DNA from: Microbacterium ureisolvens
GTDB lineage: Bacteria > Actinomycetota > Actinomycetes > Actinomycetales > Microbacteriaceae
Reading direction: 5' to 3'
Assembly: GCF_015278315.1 (NCBI RefSeq)
Contig: NZ_JADIJE010000004.1
Location: forward strand, 340,895-404,894
Length of the DNA: 64,000 bases
The notes beneath the pieces were generated by a model. That model worked only from the letters and a program-made list of their open reading frames with translations, ran no database searches and was not told the origin of the DNA. The translations under genes and the position numbers were made by a program. Below, piece by piece: positions 58,059-64,000 of the stretch. Numbering within the stretch: position 1 is the stretch's first letter; every line of letters begins with the position of its first letter.

Positions 58059-59398
58059 TCGAGGTAGTCCCGCAGCGACTGCGAGCGGGACGGATGCCGC
58101 AGCTTGGCCATCGTCTTCGACTCGATCTGGCGGATCCGCTCGCGGGTGACCCCGAACGTGTCGCCGATCTGGTCGAGCGTCTTCGGCTGACCGTCGCCCA
58201 GGCCGAAGCGCATGCGGATCACGCCCGCCTCGCGCTCGGAGAGCGAGTCGAGGAGCGACTCGAGCTGACGCTGCAGCATCGTGAAGCCCACCGCGTCGGC
58301 GGGGACCACGGCCTCGGTGTCCTCGATGAGGTCGCCGAACTCGCTGTCGCCGTCCTCGCCGAGGGGCGTGTGCAGCGAGATCGGCTCACGGCCGTACTTC
58401 TGCACCTCGATGACCTTCTCGGGGGTCATGTCCAGCTCACGGCTGAGCTCCTCGGGCGTGGGCTCGCGGCCCAGGTCCTGGAGCATCTGCCGCTGCACGC
58501 GGGCGAGCTTGTTGATGACCTCGACCATGTGCACCGGGATGCGGATGGTGCGCGCCTGGTCGGCCATGGCACGGGTGATGGCCTGACGGATCCACCACGT
58601 CGCGTACGTCGAGAACTTGAAGCCCTTTGTGTAGTCGAACTTCTCCACCGCGCGGATGAGGCCGAGGTTGCCCTCCTGGATGAGGTCCAGGAACTGCATG
58701 CCGCGACCGGTGTAGCGCTTGGCGAGAGAGACGACGAGTCGCAGGTTCGCGCCGAGCAGGTGGCTCTTCGCGCGCTGGCCGTCGCGGGCGACCCACTGCA
58801 GGTCGAGCCCGAGCTGCGAGGTCTTCTCGGCCGCCGACATGTGCGACAGCTTCTCTTCGGCGAAGAGGCCCGCCTCGATGCGCATCGCCAGCTCGACCTC
58901 TTCGGCCGCGTTGAGGAGCGGCACCTTGCCGATCTGCTTCAGGTAGTCCTTGACGGGGTCGGCGGTGGCGCCGGTGATCTGCGTCGAGTAGACGGGGACG
59001 TCGTCCTCGTCGCTGGACGAGATGACGATCGCGCCGGTGGGGAGCGGCTCGGTGAAGGCGGGCTTGGTGCTCTCCTCCTCTTCGTCCTCCTCCTCGGTGG
59101 CGGTGGTCTCTTCGGTGGTCGCGGCCTTCGGGTCCTTGACGGCGGCGCCCTCGGCGGCTTCGTCGGAGGCGTCCTCGTCGATGTCGTCCGCCTCGAGTTC
59201 GACGTCGTCGTCGAGCTCCTCGACGTCGTCTTCGAACTCGTCGTCCGACTTCTTCGCGCGCTTGGACGCGGTCTTCGGCGCGGCCTTGGCCTTCGCGCCC
59301 TTGGCCGCGGGAGCCTTCTTGGTGGCCGCAGCCTTCGTCTCGTCCGTCTCGGTGTCCTTCGCGGCCGAGCGAGCCTTGGTGTTCGTGCCTGGAGTCAC
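58055..59398 (-). CDS. rpoD: Principal RNA polymerase sigma factor
   Basis: 447 residues. Long N-terminal Lys/Ala then Asp/Glu-rich region (1-130), region 1.2 ([25 protein letters not shown]), region 2 ([57 protein letters not shown]), region 3, and region 4 ([24 protein letters not shown]). It recognises the TTGACA/TANNNT promoters of this genome. GTG at 59398 with AAAGG upstream. Overlaps the CofE-like start. Confidence 0.98.
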   Translation of the reverse strand: MTPGTNTKARSAAKDTETDETKAAATKKAPAAKGAKAKAAPKTASKRAKKSDDEFEDDVEELDDDVELEADDIDEDASDEAAEGAAVKDPKAATTEETTATEEEDEEEESTKPAFTEPLPTGAIVISSSDEDDVPVYSTQITGATADPVKDYLKQIGKVPLLNAAEEVELAMRIEAGLFAEEKLSHMSAAEKTSQLGLDLQWVARDGQRAKSHLLGANLRLVVSLAKRYTGRGMQFLDLIQEGNLGLIRAVEKFDYTKGFKFSTYATWWIRQAITRAMADQARTIRIPVHMVEVINKLARVQRQMLQDLGREPTPEELSRELDMTPEKVIEVQKYGREPISLHTPLGEDGDSEFGDLIEDTEAVVPADAVGFTMLQRQLESLLDSLSEREAGVIRMRFGLGDGQPKTLDQIGDTFGVTRERIRQIESKTMAKLRHPSRSQSLRDYLE

Positions 59399-59503
59399 GT
59401 TTCGCCTTTCACCGGTCGACGCGCCCTGCGCGTCTCCGGTCGGTTTCGGACACTAGTAAGACCCTTGTCAAGTCCCGATCTTCGGAGGGAAGCCCTCGAA
59501 GAC

Positions 59504-59541
59504 GGTTGACAACGGGTCAGAGCGTCTAGTATCTCATACTT
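59504..59541 (+). promoter_or_regulatory. Candidate promoter facing away from rpoD
   Basis: TTGACA (59506-59511), 15-base spacer, TAGTAT (59527-59532), next to a short palindrome AGTATCTCATACT. The 247-base gap 59399-59645 otherwise contains a TTGACA on the minus strand (59470-59465) toward rpoD. The plus-strand promoter has no gene to serve: it would read antisense into the PAC2 gene. Confidence 0.4.
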
Positions 59542-59645
59542 GCCGTGCGCCGCCAGCATCGCCCCGCGGAGTCCGGCGCACCTCCATCACAAGAGGTCAA
59601 CGCTCAGGCGGCGGCCGCAATTCCGCGCATCGCCCGATCCGCTCG

Positions 59646-60566
59646 TCAGGAGCCGCGCTTGTCGTCCTCGCCCGGCCGCGTGGCCAGGAACCGCTCGAGC
59701 TCGGCGGCGAGCTCGTCCGCACTGGGCAGATCGCCGGTGTGGATCATCGGAGTCGCCAGGGTCGATCCGGCCATGTAGGCGTCGTACCGCTCCTCGAGCC
59801 CCTGCACCATGCGGGCGAGCTCCTCGCTGCCCTCGATCTGCTCGGTGATCTTCCCCAGGTACTCCCGGTTCTCGTCACGCAGCTCGTCGCCCGCGAACAC
59901 CAGGCCGGTCGCGACGGTGAGGCTGTCCAGCGCCGCCAGCGCCGCGGCGGGATACTCGGTGTCGCCGAGGTAATGCGGGATGAGCAGGACGAAGCCGGCG
60001 ATGCGGACGCCCGCCGCCGCCAGCCGGTACTCGAGCAGATGACCCGCGGTCGCGGGCACCTGCGTGTGGGGCTGCCACACCGAGTGCGCCTCGGTGAGCT
60101 CGGCGCGCGTCCCGCTCACCGTGGTGCCGACGGGTCGCGTGTGGGGCACGGGCATCGGGATGGCGTGGACCCACGTGACCGTCGACACGCCGTAGACATC
60201 GGTGAAGTCGAGCACCGCCGCGGCGAACGCGTCCCACGCGAAGTCCGGCTCGTAGCCGGCCAGCAGCAGGAACGGCTGGCCCAGAGCGTCGTGGGCGAAG
60301 GAGAGCTCGAGGCGCTGAGGGCGGTAGTCGGTCAGATGGTCCTTCTCGAACGACACGATCGGCCGCCGCGCACGGTAGTCCAGGAGCGTGTCGTTGGAGA
60401 AGACCGCCAGCGGAGACGGGTCGAGGTCGTCGCGGAAGTAGTCGATCACACGGCTCACGGCGCTGCCGGCGTCGGTGAACCCCGTGAGGGCGATCACCAG
60501 CGGCAGTCCGCGCGGTACGGGCGGCGCAGATGCCGCGCGCTCGAACAGCGGACCGGGAAGGGGCAT
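59646..60566 (-). CDS. PAC2 family protein (proteasome assembly chaperone-like)
   Basis: 306 residues. PAC2 fold: PLVIALTGFTDAGSAVSRVIDYFRDDLDPSPLAVFSNDTLLDYRARRPIVSFEKDHLTDYRPQRLEL, LLLAGYEPDFAWDAFA, VTWVHAIPMPVPHTRPVGTTVSG, LLEYRLAAAGVRIAGFVLLIPHYLGDTEYP. Bacterial PAC2 proteins are related to eukaryotic proteasome assembly chaperones; role unclear. TAGCAT lies six bases before the ATG (60578-60573), leaderless by position. Confidence 0.93.
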   Translation of the reverse strand: MPLPGPLFERAASAPPVPRGLPLVIALTGFTDAGSAVSRVIDYFRDDLDPSPLAVFSNDTLLDYRARRPIVSFEKDHLTDYRPQRLELSFAHDALGQPFLLLAGYEPDFAWDAFAAAVLDFTDVYGVSTVTWVHAIPMPVPHTRPVGTTVSGTRAELTEAHSVWQPHTQVPATAGHLLEYRLAAAGVRIAGFVLLIPHYLGDTEYPAAALAALDSLTVATGLVFAGDELRDENREYLGKITEQIEGSEELARMVQGLEERYDAYMAGSTLATPMIHTGDLPSADELAAELERFLATRPGEDDKRGS

Positions 60567-60732
60567 GGCTCCATGCTACGAGCCGTGCGCGGACGCCGGG
60601 TCGCGTCGGTCGCGCTCAGAGCGAACAGTCGTCGCTCCCTCCGGATCCAGCGGTGCGACAGCGTCCCCTGTCGAGACCCGCCGGGCGAGCAGTGCGACGG
60701 AGTAGCACGTATCGAAACCTAGGATGGAGGCC

Positions 60733-62220
60733 ATGTCGTTCCCCGACCTCGAGTACCGCACTGCACCCGTCCGAGAGTCCGACGCCGACCTCCTCCTCCT
60801 CGCTCTTCCGCCCTTGGACGGGGAGGACGCCCCCGATCTGTCCGGATGGCCGGGCCTGGGCGACGCGCTCACCGCCCTGGGGTTCACCGGCGCCGCCGGA
60901 GCCCTGCTGCGGGTCTACGCGCCCGAGAGCACGACTCTCCCCCTCGCCGTGGTCGGCACCGGGCCGTCGCCGGATGCGACGGCGCTCCGCGACGCGACCG
61001 GGTCGGCGATCCGGTCCCTGACCGGGTTCGCGACGGTGTCCGTCGCCGCCCCTTTCGCCGATCCGGCGCTGTGGCCGGCCGTCGCCGAGGGTGCGGCACT
61101 CGGCGGCTACCGGTTCGAGGGCTACAAGACCGAAGCGCCCAAGCCGCGCGCGGCGAAGGTGGTCGTGCACGGCACGGCCGAGGCGGACGACGCCGCGCTG
61201 AAGCTCGTCACCGAGACCGCGGCATCCGTCGCCCTCGTGAAGGATCTCGTCAACATCCCCGCCGAGTGGCTCGGCCCGTCCGACGTCGCGCAGCGCGCGA
61301 CCGAGGCGGTCGCGGATGTGCCGGTGACCGTCGAGGTCCTGGACGAGGAGGCGCTGCGCGAGCAGGGCTACGGGGGCATTCTCGGGGTCGGCCAGGGCTC
61401 AGATCGTCCGCCGCGCCTCGTGCGGCTGGAGTACGCGCCCGCCGGGGCCGCCCGTCACGTGGCGCTGGTCGGCAAGGGCATCACGTTCGACACGGGCGGA
61501 CTGTCGCTGAAGCCGGCCGCCTCGATGGTGGGCATGAAGTACGACATGGCGGGCGCCGCCACCGTGCTGGCGGTGCTCCGCGCCGTGGCAGCCGTCGGGG
61601 CGCCGGTCAAGGTGACCGCCTGGCTGTGCCTCGCCGACAACATGCCCTCGGGCCGCGCCACGCGCCCCGGCGATGTGCTGCGCCTTCTCGACGGCTCGAC
61701 CGTGGAAGTGCTCAACACCGACGCCGAGGGCCGCCTCGTGCTCGCCGACGGACTCGTCGCCGCAAGCCGCGAGCACCCCGACGTGATCGTCGACGTCGCG
61801 ACCCTCACCGGCGCGATCCTCATCGCGCTCGGCACGCGACACACCGGTGTCATGGGCGACGACGAGGCGGTCGCCGCGTACCTCGCCGCCGCGTCGGAGG
61901 CCGGGGAGCCGGCGTGGCAGCTCCCGCTTCCCCCACACATGGTGGAGGAGCTGGACTCCCCCATCGCCGACCTGCAGAACGCCAAGATCGGCGACCCCGC
62001 GGGCGGCTCGCTCTTCGCAGGACTGTTCCTGCGTCACTTCGTCGGCCGTACGGGCGACGATGCCGATGCTCCCCGAATCCCCTGGGTGCATCTCGACATC
62101 GCCGGCAGCGGGACCCACAAGGGCGCGCCGTACGGCTACACCGACAAGGGACCGACTGCGGCCACCGTGCGCAGCCTGATCCGCTTCGTCCTGGCAGACC
62201 TCGATGAGGAGGCACGATGA
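60733..62220 (+). CDS. pepA: Leucyl aminopeptidase (M17)
   Basis: 495 residues. M17 catalytic domain: VGKGITFDTGGLSLKPAASMVGMKYDMAGAATVL with the metal Lys/Asp, and NTDAEGRLVLADGL with catalytic Asp, Glu and Arg. Releases N-terminal residues. TAGGAT (60720-60725) lies seven bases before the ATG at 60733, so it is leaderless; an in-frame ATG at 60724 sits inside the -10 box and cannot be transcribed from it. The lpdA gene overlaps its stop (ATGA). Confidence 0.96.
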   Translation: MSFPDLEYRTAPVRESDADLLLLALPPLDGEDAPDLSGWPGLGDALTALGFTGAAGALLRVYAPESTTLPLAVVGTGPSPDATALRDATGSAIRSLTGFATVSVAAPFADPALWPAVAEGAALGGYRFEGYKTEAPKPRAAKVVVHGTAEADDAALKLVTETAASVALVKDLVNIPAEWLGPSDVAQRATEAVADVPVTVEVLDEEALREQGYGGILGVGQGSDRPPRLVRLEYAPAGAARHVALVGKGITFDTGGLSLKPAASMVGMKYDMAGAATVLAVLRAVAAVGAPVKVTAWLCLADNMPSGRATRPGDVLRLLDGSTVEVLNTDAEGRLVLADGLVAASREHPDVIVDVATLTGAILIALGTRHTGVMGDDEAVAAYLAAASEAGEPAWQLPLPPHMVEELDSPIADLQNAKIGDPAGGSLFAGLFLRHFVGRTGDDADAPRIPWVHLDIAGSGTHKGAPYGYTDKGPTAATVRSLIRFVLADLDEEAR

Positions 62221-63590
62221 CCGACCACACCTTCGATCTCGTCGTTCTGGGCGGTGGCAGCGGCGGCTACGCCGCAGCCCTGCGCGCCGCAGAGCTCGGC
62301 AAGTCCGTCGCGCTGATCGAGAAGGACAAGGTGGGTGGTACGTGCCTGCACCGCGGCTGCATCCCGACGAAGGCGCTGCTGCACGCCGCCGAGGTGGCCG
62401 ATACGGCGAAGGATGCCGCGACCATGGGCATCCGGGCCACCTATGAGGGCGTCGACCCGGCGGGCGTCCGCGCCTACCGCGAGGGCATCGTGGCGAAGAA
62501 GTACAAGGGCCTCGAGGGTCTCGTGAAGGCGCGGGGCATCACCGTCGTGAGCGGTGAGGGCCGGCTGGAGGATGGACCGGCCGTCCGCGTCGGCGACGAC
62601 CTGTACCGCGGCGCCGATGTCATCCTCGCGACCGGGTCCTACAGCCGGACCCTCCCCGGACTCGAGATCGGCGGCCGCATCCTCACCAGCGAGCACGCGC
62701 TCGAGCTCGACGAGGTGCCGTCCAGTGTGGTGATCCTCGGCGGCGGTGTGATCGGCGTCGAATTCGCGAGCGTGTGGCGTTCTTTCGGGGCCGAGGTCAC
62801 GATCGTCGAGGCGCTGGACCACCTCGTTCCCAACGAGGACGTCGCGCTCAGCAAAGGCCTCGAGCGGGCGTTCCGGCGGCGGGGCATCCAGTACTCGCTC
62901 GGCGTGCGCTTCCAGGGGGCGACGCAGACAGCGGATGCCGTCACCGTGACGCTCGAGGACGGCAAGACCTTCACCGCCGACTATCTGCTCGTGGCCGTGG
63001 GCCGCGGGCCCGCCACGGCAGGGCTCGGCTATGAAGAGGCGGGCATCACGATCGACCGCGGCTTCGTGATCACCGATGAGCGGCTGCGCACCGGCGTGGC
63101 GCACGTGCGGGCGGTGGGCGACATCGTCCCGGGCCTCCAGCTCGCTCACCGCGGGTTCCAGCAGGGCATCTTCGTCGCCGAGGAGATCGCGGGCCTCTCC
63201 CCCGTCGTCGTCCCCGACAGCCAGATCCCCAAGGTCACCTACAGCCATCCCGAGGTCGCATCGGTCGGGCTCACCGAGGCCCAGGCCGCCGACGCGCACG
63301 GCGCGGAGGCCATCGCCGCCTATGAGTACAACCTCGCGGGCAACGGCAAGAGCGAGATCCTCGGGACGGGCGGCATCGTCAAGGTCGTCCGCGTGAAGGA
63401 GGGACCCGTCGTGGGCGTCCACCTCATCGGCGACCGCGTCGGCGAGCTCATCACCGAAGGGCAGCTCGCCGTGGGCTGGGAGGCCCACCCCGAAGACATC
63501 GCGCCCTTCGTCCACGCGCACCCGACGCAGTCCGAGGCCCTCGGCGAAGCGTTCCTGGCCCTCGCGGGCAAGCCGCTGCACGCCCTGTGA
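62217..63590 (+). CDS. lpdA: Dihydrolipoyl dehydrogenase
   Basis: 457 residues. FAD site LVVLGGGSGGYAAALRAAELG, redox disulfide GGTCLHRGCIPTKALLHAAE, NAD site VILGGGVIGVEFASVWRSFG, and the C-terminal HAHPTQSEALGEAFLALAG with the active His-Glu. E3 of 2-oxo acid dehydrogenases, regenerating lipoamide. ATG overlaps the pepA stop, and the E2 gene follows 62 bp later. Confidence 0.98.
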   Translation: MTDHTFDLVVLGGGSGGYAAALRAAELGKSVALIEKDKVGGTCLHRGCIPTKALLHAAEVADTAKDAATMGIRATYEGVDPAGVRAYREGIVAKKYKGLEGLVKARGITVVSGEGRLEDGPAVRVGDDLYRGADVILATGSYSRTLPGLEIGGRILTSEHALELDEVPSSVVILGGGVIGVEFASVWRSFGAEVTIVEALDHLVPNEDVALSKGLERAFRRRGIQYSLGVRFQGATQTADAVTVTLEDGKTFTADYLLVAVGRGPATAGLGYEEAGITIDRGFVITDERLRTGVAHVRAVGDIVPGLQLAHRGFQQGIFVAEEIAGLSPVVVPDSQIPKVTYSHPEVASVGLTEAQAADAHGAEAIAAYEYNLAGNGKSEILGTGGIVKVVRVKEGPVVGVHLIGDRVGELITEGQLAVGWEAHPEDIAPFVHAHPTQSEALGEAFLALAGKPLHAL

Positions 63591-63652
63591 CCCTTCGGGC
63601 CGCCCCCCATCACTAAGCTAGATCCGATATTTCTTCAGAAGGAGACATCCTC

Positions 63653-64000
63653 ATGAGCACATCCGTGGTCCTCCCCGCTCTCGGTGAGAGCGTGACCGAG
63701 GGAACGGTCACCCGCTGGCTCAAGAACGTCGGCGACACGGTCCAGGCGGACGAGGGCCTGCTCGAGATCTCCACGGACAAGGTGGACACCGAGATCCCGT
63801 CGCCGGTCAGTGGCGTCATCGAGGAGATCCTCGTGCAGGAGGACGAGACCGTCGAGGTCGGCGCCGTGCTGGCCAAGATCGGCGACGGCTCGGGCACCCC
63901 CGACGCCGCACCGGCCCCCGAGGCCGCGTCCGCCGAGCAGGCGGCCGCTCCCGCCGCCGAAGCGCCCGCCGCCGAAGCGCCCGCGCAGGCTCCGGCCGCC
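63653..64000 (+). CDS. sucB: 2-oxo acid dehydrogenase E2 component (dihydrolipoyl acyltransferase), N-terminal part
   Basis: 116 codons to the window edge. One lipoyl domain: [59 protein letters not shown], with the lipoyl lysine in STDKVD, followed by an Ala/Pro-rich linker ([17 protein letters not shown]). AAGGAG precedes the ATG, and TAAGCT (63614-63619) is a probable -10. The catalytic domain is outside the window, so pyruvate- versus oxoglutarate-type cannot be told from sequence. Confidence 0.93.
   Translation, partial: MSTSVVLPALGESVTEGTVTRWLKNVGDTVQADEGLLEISTDKVDTEIPSPVSGVIEEILVQEDETVEVGAVLAKIGDGSGTPDAAPAPEAASAEQAAAPAAEAPAAEAPAQAPAA

Noticed and set aside
59399..59645. 6C-type or other known structured RNA upstream of rpoD
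   Set aside because: No paired C-run hairpins or other recognisable fold seen.

Overview
This is a 64 kb stretch of a very GC-rich actinobacterial chromosome, most like Microbacterium or a close relative in the Microbacteriaceae. The case rests on the gene order yebC-ruvC-ruvA-ruvB-yajC-secD-secF-rel, a full set of actinobacterial DUF families (DUF3000, DUF3071/SepH, DUF3093, DUF3159, DUF3710, DUF4193, DUF7455), a second type IIA topoisomerase pair near rpoD, and frequent GTG starts. It reads as core chromosome. I saw no insertion sequence, prophage, CRISPR array or biosynthetic cluster. The only gap longer than 300 bases (4277-4604) holds a terminator and a 59-bp tandem repeat.

Layout. 1-6787 (mostly minus): truncated mltG, ruvX, alaS, a small membrane protein, rpsD and rarA. 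6952-9648 (plus): a membrane stub, a DUF349 protein and a solitary AbiEi-like protein. 9635-20466 (minus): rel, secF, secD, yajC, ruvB, ruvA, ruvC, yebC, an EVE/PUA-like protein, pdxT and pdxS. 20595-22797 (plus): a PdxR-type MocR regulator and pdxY. Together with pdxST this makes a compact vitamin B6 locus with a palindrome between the divergent promoters. 22846-26384 (minus): HIT protein, thrS with a possible leader peptide, and an AlkD-like protein. 26442-27301: KTSC protein and four tRNA genes. 27350-30459 (minus): PemK-like protein, amt with a GlnR-type box, and zapE. 30666-38525: sulfurtransferase, sufE, a hydrolase, DUF3000, RNase D and a two-gene fatty acid oxidation operon. 38614-46911: membrane protein, dxs, acnA, DUF3159, DUF3710, dut, DUF3093 and DUF4193. 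47174-54429: sepH, an alkaline phosphatase superfamily enzyme, convergent parC/parE and a DUF7455 protein. 54442-60566: a pair of complementary, individually incomplete alanine racemase paralogues, an ATP-grasp ligase, a CofE-like ligase coupled to rpoD, and a PAC2 protein. 60733-64000 (plus): pepA, lpdA and the start of a 2-oxo acid dehydrogenase E2 gene.

Most notable: (1) the two adjacent alanine racemase genes each lack what the other keeps. One has the PLP-lysine barrel with a decayed C-terminal domain. The other has a good C-terminal domain with the catalytic tyrosine but almost no barrel, and arginine at the lysine position. A heteromeric racemase is the simplest reading. (2) At least eleven genes show a TANNNT hexamer 6-7 bases before the start codon, indicating leaderless transcription. 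(3) A 21-residue leaderless ORF rich in threonine codons near its end precedes thrS. (4) The word GGATGCCG is strongly over-represented and forms the arms of several perfect intergenic palindromes.
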